From contig NZ_VDMN01000005.1 in NCBI RefSeq assembly GCF_006335145.1, forward strand, positions 338,510 through 402,509: 64,000 nt of DNA, read 5' to 3'. This stretch comes from Aliirhizobium smilacinae (GTDB lineage Bacteria > Pseudomonadota > Alphaproteobacteria > Rhizobiales > Rhizobiaceae). Shown here in pieces: positions 16,913 through 25,468 of the stretch (the first letter of the stretch is position 1; every line of letters begins with the position of its first letter). The translations under genes and the position numbers were made by a program. A model generated the notes under the pieces. That model was given only the letters and a program-made list of their open reading frames with translations. It did no database searches and was not told the DNA's origin.

Positions 16913-18028
16913 ATGGCACAACTGACTATCCGCAACCTCGAAAAAGTCTATAGCGGCACCGTGAAGGCACTCCATGGCATCAATCTCGACGTCAAGGACG
17001 GCGAGTTCATGGTCCTGGTCGGTCCCTCCGGCTGCGCCAAGTCGACGACGCTGCGTATGATTGCCGGACTGGAAACGGTCTCCGGTGGCCACATCACCAT
17101 CGGTGAAAGGGTGGTCAACAACCTGCCGCCGGGGGACCGCGGTATTGCCATGGTGTTCCAGAACTATGCGCTCTATCCGCATATGAAGGTCCGCAAGAAC
17201 CTCTCCTTCGGGCTTAAACTTGCCGGCGAGAATAAGGAAGAGATTGCAAAGCGTGTCGCGGAAGTGGCCGAAGTGCTGGAAATCGAACCGCTGCTCGACC
17301 GCTTGCCCAAGCAACTTTCCGGCGGTCAGGCGCAGCGTGTGGCGCTGGGCCGTGCGCTGATCAAAAAACCGGAAGTATTCCTGTTCGACGAGCCGCTTTC
17401 CAACCTCGATGCCAAGCTGCGCGCATCCATGCGCGTTCGCATCACCGATCTGCATCGTCGATTGAAGGAACAGGGGCAGTCATCGACTGTCGTCTACGTG
17501 ACCCATGACCAGGTCGAGGCGATGACCATGGGGGATCGGATCTGCGTCATGAAGGACGGCCGCATCATGCAGGTGGACGATCCCGAAACGCTCTATGCCC
17601 GACCGGCAAATGCCTTCGTCGCAGGGTTTATCGGCATGCCGGAAATGAACCTCGTTAATGCCACGCTCAGCCAGGGCGAGAGCGGGCCGGTGGTAACCTT
17701 CGGTGACCAGTCGATACAGTTTGGAGACAATCTCGCAGGACGCCTGGAAGCCGGTACCGCCGGCGATGTCACCTTCGGCGTGAGGCCGCAGCATTTCCGT
17801 CTGGCGGAAGCGGGTGAGCACGCGCTGGTAGCAAAGGTCAGCAAGGCGGATTTCCTCGGCCATGAGGTGGATGTTCATATCAGCATTGGCGGCCAGCGTT
17901 TTACCATCGTCCTACCCGTCGAGGATTTCCGCAAGGCGAATGTCGATGGCGCCATTCGTATTCGCCCGGAAGAGGAACGGGTTTTCATCTTCGACCGCAC
18001 AAGCGGTCTGAACGTCAGCCTCGCCTGA
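16913..18028 (+). CDS. Sugar ABC transporter ATP-binding protein (UgpC/MsmK type)
   Basis: ATPase of the pectin-sugar importer, 371 residues: an ATPase domain followed by an OB-fold regulatory domain, as in MalK. The Walker A reads GPSGCAKST, with Ala where the third Gly normally stands (codon gcc); Lys and Ser/Thr are intact. The signature is LSGGQAQRVALG and Walker B VFLFDEPLSNLDA. The substitution is probably tolerated, since the catalytic residues remain and I recall it in other proteobacterial sugar ATPases, but it differs from the GPSGCGKST of the second UgpC-type ATPase in this window (45141-46208). Confidence 0.88.
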   Translation: MAQLTIRNLEKVYSGTVKALHGINLDVKDGEFMVLVGPSGCAKSTTLRMIAGLETVSGGHITIGERVVNNLPPGDRGIAMVFQNYALYPHMKVRKNLSFGLKLAGENKEEIAKRVAEVAEVLEIEPLLDRLPKQLSGGQAQRVALGRALIKKPEVFLFDEPLSNLDAKLRASMRVRITDLHRRLKEQGQSSTVVYVTHDQVEAMTMGDRICVMKDGRIMQVDDPETLYARPANAFVAGFIGMPEMNLVNATLSQGESGPVVTFGDQSIQFGDNLAGRLEAGTAGDVTFGVRPQHFRLAEAGEHALVAKVSKADFLGHEVDVHISIGGQRFTIVLPVEDFRKANVDGAIRIRPEEERVFIFDRTSGLNVSLA

Positions 18029-18082
18029 GGGTGCGACTGACGACCATGTCACCGATGCAGGGTTTCAGGAGGAAAACGCATC

Positions 18083-19342
18083 ATGAGAAAGAAATCGATA
18101 CTGAATGTTCTGTCTCTAACATTGGCTGCATCCGTGGTCGCGACAAACTTCGCGGCGGCAGCGGATTTGCGCATGTCCTGGTGGGGAGGCGATGGTCGCC
18201 ATGTCGCCACGCAAAAGGCGCTGGAATACTGCACGGGCAAGACCGGGCATAAGGTCAAGGCGGAGTTTGCCGGCTTTGAAGGTTATCTGGAAAAGCTGAT
18301 GACGCAGATGGCCGGCAGCACCGAGGCCGATATCATCCAGGTAGACTGGCCATGGCTCTTCCAGTTCTCCAAGGATGGTACCGGGTTCGCCGACCTCAAG
18401 CAGTTCGCTGGCGAACTTGACCTGACCCAGTGGAATGATAGCCAGCTCGCGCCTGCCACAATCAAAGGCAAGCTGAACGGGTTGCCTGTCTCCGTGACCG
18501 GCGCCACCTATTATTTCAACGATGAAATCTACAAAAAGGCAGGGATCGACACGCCGAAAAGCTGGGATGATCTTGCTGCCGCAGCCAAGAAGCTGAATCC
18601 CCAGGGCCTTTACCCATTCGATAGCACCCGCGTCATCCTGATGCTGATGATCGAAGCCTTTACAGCGCAGATTTCCGGCCAGGAATTCGTCAAGCCCGGT
18701 ACCAATGAGCTTGCCTGGACGGCCGAGGATATTGCCGGCGCGCTCAAGCATTACCAGTGGATGGTGGATAACGGCATCGTGCGCTCCGCCAAGGATGCCG
18801 CGGGTGTTGGCAATATCGAGATTTTTGACGACCCGGCCTGGGTATCGGGCAGGATCGGCGGCACTTATTTCTGGGATTCGACCTATTCGAAATATAATGA
18901 TCCGCTGACGGTCGGGAAGCTGGTGCCGGCAGCTCCGCTACAAATCAAGGGTGCGAAGTCCGATGGCGTCTACAAAAAGCCGTCCATGGTCTTTTCGATC
19001 TCCAAACATTCGAAGGACCCGAAAGCTGCAGCCCAGGTCATCAATTGCCTGCTGAACGACAAGGATGCGATCCTGATACTTGGTGACAGCCGCGGCCTGC
19101 CGGCTTCGGCAATCGCCAAGGCAACGCTGGAAGCGGCAGGGAAGCTGACACCTGAGCGTCTCGAGGGCGCAAAGATCGTTGCTGCAGCAACGGGACCCGT
19201 CATGTCTCCGTTGATCGAACATCCGACTGTGCAGGAATTGTTTAAGGATGTTATCGAGCAGTTTGCCTATGGCCAGCTGACAGCCGACGAAGCCGGCCAG
19301 GAAATCGTTGACGGACTGACCAAGGCGCTTCGCCGTCTCTGA
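18083..19342 (+). CDS. Sugar ABC transporter substrate-binding protein (TogB-like)
   Basis: Periplasmic binding protein of 419 residues, last gene of the pectin-sugar operon. A signal peptide ends around NFAAAA before DLRMSWWGGDGRH; this opening matches the oligogalacturonide-binding TogB group as I remember it. AGGAGGAAAA precedes the ATG. A 54-base gap separates it from the ATPase, and a strong terminator follows. Ligand assignment to unsaturated galacturonides rests on family resemblance and the GH105/GH4 genes. Confidence 0.85.
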   Translation: MRKKSILNVLSLTLAASVVATNFAAAADLRMSWWGGDGRHVATQKALEYCTGKTGHKVKAEFAGFEGYLEKLMTQMAGSTEADIIQVDWPWLFQFSKDGTGFADLKQFAGELDLTQWNDSQLAPATIKGKLNGLPVSVTGATYYFNDEIYKKAGIDTPKSWDDLAAAAKKLNPQGLYPFDSTRVILMLMIEAFTAQISGQEFVKPGTNELAWTAEDIAGALKHYQWMVDNGIVRSAKDAAGVGNIEIFDDPAWVSGRIGGTYFWDSTYSKYNDPLTVGKLVPAAPLQIKGAKSDGVYKKPSMVFSISKHSKDPKAAAQVINCLLNDKDAILILGDSRGLPASAIAKATLEAAGKLTPERLEGAKIVAAATGPVMSPLIEHPTVQELFKDVIEQFAYGQLTADEAGQEIVDGLTKALRRL

Positions 19343-19350
19343 TCATTGCA

Positions 19351-19383
19351 AAGGCCCATGCCGAAAGGCATGGGCCTTTTTTT
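19351..19383 (+). terminator. Rho-independent terminator of the pectin-sugar operon
   Basis: A perfect 12-bp stem (AAGGCCCATGCC / GGCATGGGCCTT) with a GAAA tetraloop, followed by five more T residues, starting eight bases after the binding-protein stop. This is the clearest terminator in the window. Confidence 0.92.
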
Positions 19384-19826
19384 GACTTCTACGGCTTGGC
19401 AGTCGGTTGGGCGCTTATCCTACTCCCGAAGATAGCGCTTCCACATAGGGCGCTCGGCGCGGCGGCTCGCCCCGCGTGGTAGCACCACCTCAAGATCAAA
19501 AACGTAATAACGCCGCATGGTTACCAAAGGTCAAGCCAGCGGCCTTCATTGGATTGACCACATATGGCATGTTGTTATTTTCGACGTTCCTACATCACTT
19601 TGGGTGTCGAGGAGAACGTCAGCGTTAGGGCGAAAGTCGTCGTCGATAGGCCGTACCTGTGATGTGACCGAGCTGCTCGAAACACAGTTATCCCTAACCG
19701 TCAGGAAAGCCTCCCATTTCATTGATGGGTTCGTGACGAACCGCCGCTTACCCAAGGGCATGAGCCTGCCGCAACAAAATCCGCGCCAACCATCTCGCGG
19801 TGCGACGCTATCGAAGAAAGAACGTC
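19384..19826. other. Non-coding stretch before the mutarotase gene
   Basis: About 440 bases with no convincing gene. A 148-codon frame on the plus strand (19517-19963) runs into the mutarotase gene in another frame and has no recognisable domain, so I leave it out. The promoter of the mutarotase-like gene probably lies near the right end. Confidence 0.4.
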
Positions 19827-20666
19827 ATGAATTCGTTTCAACAAGATCCCGCCACACTGCATTTGGCGACGCCGGGAGGAGCTGCAGCCTCGGTCCTGCA
19901 CCATGGTGCCCAACTGGCTTCTTGGCGGTCCGCGAAAGGGACGGAAAACATCTATCTCTCTGAACTTGCCGATTTTTCGCCTGGTAGCTCCGTACGTGGC
20001 GGTGCGCCCATCTGCTTTCCGCAGTTTTCCACCCTCGGTGATCTGCCGCTGCATGGCTTTTTCCGCAACCAGACGTGGACGCCGGTCGCGAGTGGTGCCG
20101 ACGGAGCCGAGGTCGCTCGGTTACAGCTTACCGACACACCCGAAACGCGCGCGCTGTGGCCGCATTCTTTCCAAGCCGAGCTTCAGGTGACGCTGACCGA
20201 TCGCAGCCTGGAAGTTGCCTTTTCGGTGCTGAATACCGGATCCGAGGTTTTCTCTTTCACCGCGGCGCTCCACACCTACTTCCGTGTGACCGCAATCGAG
20301 AACGTCAGCATTGCCGGCTTGCAGAACATTCGTTACCTGGACAAGCTCAAGGATAACGTCATCGCTGCTGAAACGAACGAGCGATTGCTGATCGACCGTC
20401 CGCTCGACCGCATCTATTACAACACGACGGATGAACTGACACTGGAGGAAGGTGAGCGCCGGTTGCTTATCTCAGCGCAGGGAATGCCCGATACGGTCGT
20501 ATGGAATCCCGGTCCGGAGCGTTGCGCGACAATAGCCGATCTCCCAGATGACGCCTGGAGACATTTCGTCTGCATCGAGGCGGCGGCCATTGATATCCCT
20601 ATCTCTCTCGCTCCTGGAGCGACATGGCGCGGAGTCCAAAAAATAACGGATATTCAAGGCGATTGA
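19827..20666 (+). CDS. D-hexose-6-phosphate mutarotase-like protein (aldose epimerase superfamily)
   Basis: A cytoplasmic protein of about 279 residues with the beta-sandwich galactose mutarotase fold, closest to the YeaD/hexose-6-phosphate epimerase group. Visible features are RGGAPICFPQFS, the catalytic-region His in LPLHGFFRN, and AALHTYFRVT near the middle. These enzymes interconvert alpha and beta anomers of phosphorylated hexoses. I use the ATG at 19827; a GTG at 19800 would add nine Arg-rich residues. It is monocistronic, separated from the preceding operon by a terminator. Confidence 0.85.
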   Translation: MNSFQQDPATLHLATPGGAAASVLHHGAQLASWRSAKGTENIYLSELADFSPGSSVRGGAPICFPQFSTLGDLPLHGFFRNQTWTPVASGADGAEVARLQLTDTPETRALWPHSFQAELQVTLTDRSLEVAFSVLNTGSEVFSFTAALHTYFRVTAIENVSIAGLQNIRYLDKLKDNVIAAETNERLLIDRPLDRIYYNTTDELTLEEGERRLLISAQGMPDTVVWNPGPERCATIADLPDDAWRHFVCIEAAAIDIPISLAPGATWRGVQKITDIQGD

Positions 20667-20785
20667 TGAATCCGCTTGAGCATTGTTACCGATCAGCCGG
20701 CGCAGCCTGATCGAACGGTGCTTGGGAAATCAGAAAAGCGAACATAAGCGGCGTGATGAGCATCGATCGCCGCGCTGATCGCGGA

Positions 20786-20811
20786 GCCGCGATATCCGCG
20801 GCCCCTTTATT
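20786..20811. terminator. Likely bidirectional terminator between convergent genes
   Basis: GCCGCG-atatc-CGCGGC is a perfect 6-bp stem, extended by two further G-C pairs past one mismatch, followed on the plus strand by CTTTATTG. It lies between the convergent mutarotase and amino-acid-binding-protein genes. The T-run is poor, hence moderate confidence. Confidence 0.45.
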
Positions 20812-20825
20812 GTCGGATGCAAAGC

Positions 20826-21671
20826 TTATTGCGGGGTCAGGTCGAAGCCGAACCACTTCATCGATAGGGTCTTCAACGTACCGTCAGCCTTGGCGGCGGT
20901 GATCGCTTCGTCGAACTTGGCCTTCAGCGCGGTGTCGCTCTTGCGCAGGCCGACCGAGCTGCCGGCGCCGAGGAAACCACCCTGGAAGCGCGGGCCGACA
21001 ATTTCCATGTCGCTGTTGGTCGGCTTTTCAGCGGCGGTCTTCAAGTAACCCATGGAGGCCATGATCACATCGACGCGACCCGCAAGCAGGTCGAGGTCAT
21101 GCTGTTCAGTGGTCTTGTACTCGCGCTTTTCGACCGTATCCTTGAGGTATTCATCGATGAAGCGCGAGGCGATCGATGCGGTCTGCACGCCGATAATCTT
21201 GCCTTTCAGCAGCGGCTTCAGTTCCTCGACGGCTTTGCGAGCGCCTTCCTCGTTGCTGGCGAGTGAAAAGAGAGCATCCTTCAGCGGCATTTTGGAAAGG
21301 TCGCTATCCTTCAGAACTGCAAAAGCCTGGCCCGTGCTGCCGTAGGACATCGAGAAATCGATGACTTCCTTGCGCTTTTCGGTGGCCGACATTCCGGCCA
21401 TGATGGCGTCGAACTTGCCGGCGTTGAGGGCAGGGATCATGCCGTCGAAAGCCTGCGCGACGATCGTGCACTTGATCTTCATATGGTCGCAGAGATAATG
21501 CGCCAGTTCGACGTCATAGCCGTCCAGTGTGCCGTCCGGCTTGGTCAGGTTATAGGGAGGAAATGCGCCCTCAGTGGCGATGGTGATTTCCGTCTTTTCC
21601 TGCGCGAAAGCGCCGGTCGCAAGTGTAACCGCTGCGAACATGCCGGCAGCCAGTGTTTTCATGAATGTCAT
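20826..21671 (-). CDS. Polar amino-acid ABC transporter, substrate-binding protein (HisJ/ArgT family)
   Basis: Periplasmic binding protein of 281 residues, the last gene of its operon. The signal peptide is MTFMKTLAAGMFAAVTLA followed by TGAFAQ. The mature protein begins with TEITIATEGAFPPYN, the classic family 3 opening, and contains AQAFDGMIPALNAGKFDAIM. I take the ATG at 21671 because GGGGA lies six bases upstream; an upstream in-frame ATG at 21710 would add a charged stretch before the signal. The presence of an amidohydrolase in the operon suggests an amidated or conjugated amino acid as ligand. Confidence 0.88.
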   Translation of the reverse strand: MTFMKTLAAGMFAAVTLATGAFAQEKTEITIATEGAFPPYNLTKPDGTLDGYDVELAHYLCDHMKIKCTIVAQAFDGMIPALNAGKFDAIMAGMSATEKRKEVIDFSMSYGSTGQAFAVLKDSDLSKMPLKDALFSLASNEEGARKAVEELKPLLKGKIIGVQTASIASRFIDEYLKDTVEKREYKTTEQHDLDLLAGRVDVIMASMGYLKTAAEKPTNSDMEIVGPRFQGGFLGAGSSVGLRKSDTALKAKFDEAITAAKADGTLKTLSMKWFGFDLTPQ

Positions 21672-21709
21672 TGTAGTTCCCCGTCTCCTTGTTGGGTTTA
21701 TCCTGGTCA

Positions 21710-22492
21710 TCAGGCACTGATGAATTTTCGAAAGCGTTCCGACTGCGCATTGGTGAACATCTCCCCAGGGCTGCCCTGTTCCTCAATGGCGCCCTGGTGG
21801 AGGAAAATCACCCGGCTGGAAACGTCGCGCGCAAAGGCCATTTCATGGGTGACGACCAGCATGGTGCGGCCCTCATCGGCCAGCGAACGCATGACACGCA
21901 GCACTTCCCCGACCAGTTCCGGATCAAGGGCCGATGTCGGTTCGTCGAACAGCATCACCTTGGGGCGCATTGCGAGCGCACGCGCAATCGCTGCACGCTG
22001 CTGCTGACCGCCGGAAAGATGCGCCGGATAATGATTTCGCTTGTCGGCAATGCCGACTTTTTCGAGCAATGCCTCGGCTTCCGCAATGGCTTCCGCTTTC
22101 GGCCGTTTCTGCACATGGATCGGCGCTTCGATGATATTTTCGATTACCGTCTTGTGCGACCAGAGATTGAAGCTCTGGAAGACCATTCCGAGTTCGGAGC
22201 GAATGCGCTGTACCTGTTTGCGGTCAACAACCTGTCCGTGGCCCTTCGCGTCACGCTTGAGGCCGATCTTTTCGCCGGCCACGCTGATATCGCCGGCATC
22301 GGGCGTTTCCAGCATGTTGATGCAGCGAAGCATGGTCGATTTGCCGGAACCCGATGAGCCGAGGATCGAGATGACTTCACCTTCATGGGCTGTCAGGTCG
22401 ATGCCTTTCAGCACTTCGATCGGGCCGAAACTCTTGCGCAACCCGCGGACTTCGATCGCCGGGGTGGTGGTGATGGGTGTCATCGCAGTCAT
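21710..22492 (-). CDS. Polar amino-acid ABC transporter, ATP-binding protein (HisP/GlnQ family)
   Basis: ATPase of 260 residues with Walker A GSSGSGKST, the Q-loop VFQSFNLWSH, signature LSGGQQQRAAIA and Walker B VMLFDEPTSALDPE, and the VTHEMAFARDVSSR H-loop typical of polar amino-acid importers. The start overlaps the preceding permease stop (ATGA at 22489-22492). The frame stays open about 200 codons further upstream, but that part overlaps the permease and is low-complexity Arg-rich sequence, so it is not coding. Confidence 0.9.
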   Translation of the reverse strand: MTAMTPITTTPAIEVRGLRKSFGPIEVLKGIDLTAHEGEVISILGSSGSGKSTMLRCINMLETPDAGDISVAGEKIGLKRDAKGHGQVVDRKQVQRIRSELGMVFQSFNLWSHKTVIENIIEAPIHVQKRPKAEAIAEAEALLEKVGIADKRNHYPAHLSGGQQQRAAIARALAMRPKVMLFDEPTSALDPELVGEVLRVMRSLADEGRTMLVVTHEMAFARDVSSRVIFLHQGAIEEQGSPGEMFTNAQSERFRKFISA

Positions 22493-23211
22493 CTCATTTC
22501 TCCTGCCGCAACGGGCTGCAGGGCGGGCGCTTGTCGTAGATGCGGGCTCAGGCGGTATTCGATCAGCACGACGATGCGGGTCAGCAGAAAGTTGATGGCG
22601 AGATAGATCGCGCCTGCAACGATGAACACTTCGATCGCCCGGTAGGTTTCGGAAATCAGTTTCGCTGCGACGCCGGTTATCTCCATGATGGTGATGATCG
22701 AGGCAAGCGACGTCGCCTTCACCATGGAGATGATTTCGTTGGAGTAAGCTGGCAGCGACTGGCGAATTGCGAGTGGTATCACGATCCGGCGGAACACCAG
22801 AAAACGCGACATGCCGCATGCGCGTCCCGCTTCCACCTGACCATGCGGCACGGAAAGCAGGCCGCCGCGGATGATTTCTGCGGAATAGGCGGCGGTGCAC
22901 AACATCAGTGCGATGATCGCGCACCAATAGGGGTCGCGCAGGATGAACCAGAACATGCTGCGGCGCACGCCGCGGAATTGGCTGAGGCCATAATAGATCA
23001 GAAAAATCTGCACGAGCAGCGGCGTGCCGCGAAAGATGAAGATATAGGCGCGGGCAAGCCAGTTGAGCGGGGCAATGCCGGAGACGCGACACAGCGCCAA
23101 CCCGAGTGCCAGAACGGTTCCCAGCGCCACCGACGTTGCAGCCAGTTGCAGCGTCATCGGAATGGCCGAGATCAGCGTGATAAAAGTCTCATAGAGAAAA
23201 ACGAAATCCAT
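22489..23211 (-). CDS. Polar amino-acid ABC transporter, permease (HisM type)
   Basis: Inner-membrane permease, 240 residues. The IFRGTPLLVQIFLIYYGL motif and the EAA-like loop EAGRACGMSRFLVFRRIVIP are those of the HisMQ family. The start shares one base with the stop of the upstream permease (TGATG). It ends overlapping the ATPase gene. Confidence 0.9.
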   Translation of the reverse strand: MDFVFLYETFITLISAIPMTLQLAATSVALGTVLALGLALCRVSGIAPLNWLARAYIFIFRGTPLLVQIFLIYYGLSQFRGVRRSMFWFILRDPYWCAIIALMLCTAAYSAEIIRGGLLSVPHGQVEAGRACGMSRFLVFRRIVIPLAIRQSLPAYSNEIISMVKATSLASIITIMEITGVAAKLISETYRAIEVFIVAGAIYLAINFLLTRIVVLIEYRLSPHLRQAPALQPVAAGEMR

Positions 23212-23930
23212 CAGCCCCTCCGAACACCGCGGGTGAACCGCTTTTCGCCGAACTGCAGCAGCGCACCCGATAGGGTCGAGATGGCGAGATAGATCATGGC
23301 GGCGATGAAGTAGAAGTCGAAGGGCCGACCGGTGGAGCCGGCGCCGATCTGCGACTGGCGCAGCAACTCGACCACACCGGTTATCGACACCAGAGCGGAT
23401 TCTTTCAGCACGATCTGCCAGACATTGCCCATGCCGGGCAAAGCATAACGCAGCGTCAGCGGCGCGATGATACGGCTGAAGCGCAGGAAAGGGGACATGC
23501 CGCAGGCAATGGCGGCTTCAAGCTCTCCCGAGTGAACCGCCTTGTAAGCACCGCGAAAGACTTCCGTCTGCTGCGCGCCCGAGGTGACGCCAACGGCCAA
23601 TGCTCCGGCAAGAAAGCCAGGAAAACTGATAAAGCCGCTTGCACCGAAAAGATGGCCCACTGCGGAAATGGCCGTGCTGCCGCCAAAATAGAAAAGATAG
23701 ATGACCAGAAGGTCGGGAATACCACGCAGCACGGTGGTGTAGGTGCCGGCAACGCTACGGGAGATAGGACCGCCGGCGATTTTTGCCCATGCGCCCAATG
23801 CGCCGAACACCATACCGATGGCATAACCGGCCAACGCGATCAGGATCGTCATCAGTGCGCCGGCGGCAAGGGCAGGCCCCCAGCCATCCGGCCCGCTGCC
23901 GATCAGATCAAGGAAAGAAGGCTGTGTCAT
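23211..23930 (-). CDS. Polar amino-acid ABC transporter, permease (HisQ type)
   Basis: Inner-membrane permease, 239 residues, partner of the HisM-type protein. It contains YTTVLRGIPDLLVIYLFYFGG and the loop EAAIACGMSPFLRFSRIIAP. The start overlaps the end of the M20 amidohydrolase gene (ATGA at 23927-23930), tying enzyme and transporter into one operon. Confidence 0.9.
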   Translation of the reverse strand: MTQPSFLDLIGSGPDGWGPALAAGALMTILIALAGYAIGMVFGALGAWAKIAGGPISRSVAGTYTTVLRGIPDLLVIYLFYFGGSTAISAVGHLFGASGFISFPGFLAGALAVGVTSGAQQTEVFRGAYKAVHSGELEAAIACGMSPFLRFSRIIAPLTLRYALPGMGNVWQIVLKESALVSITGVVELLRQSQIGAGSTGRPFDFYFIAAMIYLAISTLSGALLQFGEKRFTRGVRRG

Positions 23931-25354
23931 GCAGCATCCTGGACGGGCGGGATCGGAGGATCGACGTCATCCGGGATCGGGTTGACGAAGGGCGTACCTT
24001 CCAGCCGGAAGGCAAAATCCGCTTTTGCCTCGGCAATCCGTTCCGGATTGGCAAACAGATCGGCAGCTGTCGAGGCCATCACCTTGGCAGCATGGGTCAT
24101 GCCCTTGTGGGCCGCCGGCAGTTTGCCCTGTGCGACCAGCTGCCAGGAATGGCCGGGCGTGCCGATCGCATAGGTCGCGCCGCGTACCTGCACGGTCGGA
24201 ACCACCCAGCTGACGGTGCCGACATCGGTGGAGCCGACGATCGACGTATCGCCGCTTTCCGGCGGGAAAATGAGGTCGCAAAGCGATACGCCGGGACGGG
24301 GCTTAAGACCAAAACGCTGGAAGGAGGACTTGATGTCGGCCGGCGTGAACGTCTTTTGGAATTCGGCCGCCTTGGCGCGATCAGCATCATCGAAATCCGG
24401 CAGACCGATACGCTCGATATGGCCGTGCATCAGGGTTTCGAGCGGCGTGTTGCCGACGAGGTTGGCGTCACCGCTGATGATCTCGTTCCTGACTGTCGTG
24501 CCGGTCATCAGTGCCGCGCCTGTCGCGACATCCTTGACGCGCTCGACGAGTTCGAGAAGGTCCGGCAGGTCACGGGCGCGCACGAGATAACGGACTGTGG
24601 CGCGGGCCTGCACGACATTGGGTGCGTTGCCACCGGTATCCGTGACGGCGTAGTGGACGCGCGCGCTCGAAGGCATGTGTTCGCGCAGATAATTGACGCC
24701 GACATTCATCAGTTCGACGGCGTCGAGAGCGGAGCGCCCGAGATGAGGCGTTGCCGCGGCATGAGAGGCGCGGCCGGAGAAATAGAAGTTCAACTCATTG
24801 CAGGCGAGCGAGACCGGGTTATTAACGCCGACAAAGGCGGCCGGATGCCAGCAGATGGCAATGTCAACATCATCGAACACGCCGGCGCGAACCATGAACC
24901 CTTTGGATGAACCGCCTTCTTCCGCCGGGCAGCCATAATAACGGACACGTCCGGGCAGGTTGTTGGCGGCCAGATAATCCTTCACCGCTGCCGCTGCCAG
25001 CAGCGAGCCGGAACCAAGCAGGTTGTGACCGCAGCCATGGCCGTGACCGCCGGCAATCAGCGGGCGTTCCTCGGCGACGCCAGCTTCCTGACTGAGGCCG
25101 GGCAGGGCGTCGTATTCACCAAGAATGGCGATCACCGGGCCGCCTTCGCCGGCTTCGCCCATCACTGCCGTCGGCATGCCTGCGACATTGCGGGTAATGC
25201 GAAATCCTTCAGCAGCAAGCTGCGCCAAATGCGCCTCGCTTGAGGAAAACTCCTCGTAATTCACTTCCGGCGTATCCCAGACCTTATCACTTAAGCGGGC
25301 GTAGTCGGGAGCTTTCTTGTCGATCAGTTCCCATACGGCGTCGGAGTTCTTCAT
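23927..25354 (-). CDS. M20 family amidohydrolase (AbgB-like)
   Basis: A cytoplasmic metallo-amidohydrolase of 475 residues, first gene of the amino-acid transporter operon. Metal-binding motifs visible are GGHGHGCGHNLLG (Cys/His), CPAEEGGSSKG (Glu pair) and CWHPA (His). The layout matches AbgB, the catalytic subunit that splits p-aminobenzoyl-glutamate; related members hydrolyse indole-acetyl amino acids. I prefer the ATG at 25354 (MKNSDAVW); an earlier in-frame start at 25420 would cross the operator. Together with the transporter and GntR regulator it points to uptake and hydrolysis of an N-acyl amino acid. Confidence 0.87.
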   Translation of the reverse strand: MKNSDAVWELIDKKAPDYARLSDKVWDTPEVNYEEFSSSEAHLAQLAAEGFRITRNVAGMPTAVMGEAGEGGPVIAILGEYDALPGLSQEAGVAEERPLIAGGHGHGCGHNLLGSGSLLAAAAVKDYLAANNLPGRVRYYGCPAEEGGSSKGFMVRAGVFDDVDIAICWHPAAFVGVNNPVSLACNELNFYFSGRASHAAATPHLGRSALDAVELMNVGVNYLREHMPSSARVHYAVTDTGGNAPNVVQARATVRYLVRARDLPDLLELVERVKDVATGAALMTGTTVRNEIISGDANLVGNTPLETLMHGHIERIGLPDFDDADRAKAAEFQKTFTPADIKSSFQRFGLKPRPGVSLCDLIFPPESGDTSIVGSTDVGTVSWVVPTVQVRGATYAIGTPGHSWQLVAQGKLPAAHKGMTHAAKVMASTAADLFANPERIAEAKADFAFRLEGTPFVNPIPDDVDPPIPPVQDAA

Positions 25355-25378
25355 GCGCTGCGATCTTTTGTTGACAAA

Positions 25379-25390
25379 ATTGGTACCAAT
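25379..25390. promoter_or_regulatory. Palindromic operator of the GntR regulator
   Basis: ATTGGTACCAAT is a perfect 12-bp palindrome in the 114-base divergent region between the amidohydrolase operon and the GntR gene. FadR-subfamily GntR proteins bind short palindromes with a GT...AC core, which this has. It lies 24 bases upstream of the amidohydrolase start, where binding would block its transcription. Confidence 0.65.
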
Positions 25391-25468
25391 CGTATTGACG
25401 GAATAACATTTGCGCAACATCTATTTTTGATTGTTTATTGTGCAAAGACACTGATTTCGGGGGTGGTG

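Noticed and set aside
19517..19963. 148-codon plus-strand frame in the gap before the mutarotase
   Set aside because: Overlaps the mutarotase gene by more than 130 bases in another frame and shows no domain or ribosome site.
22493..23092. N-terminal extension of the amino-acid ATPase
   Set aside because: The open frame continues upstream but lies within the permease gene and is Arg/His-rich without similarity.
23783..24910. 375-codon plus-strand frame
   Set aside because: Antisense to the M20 amidohydrolase and permease genes, which have clear catalytic and membrane motifs.
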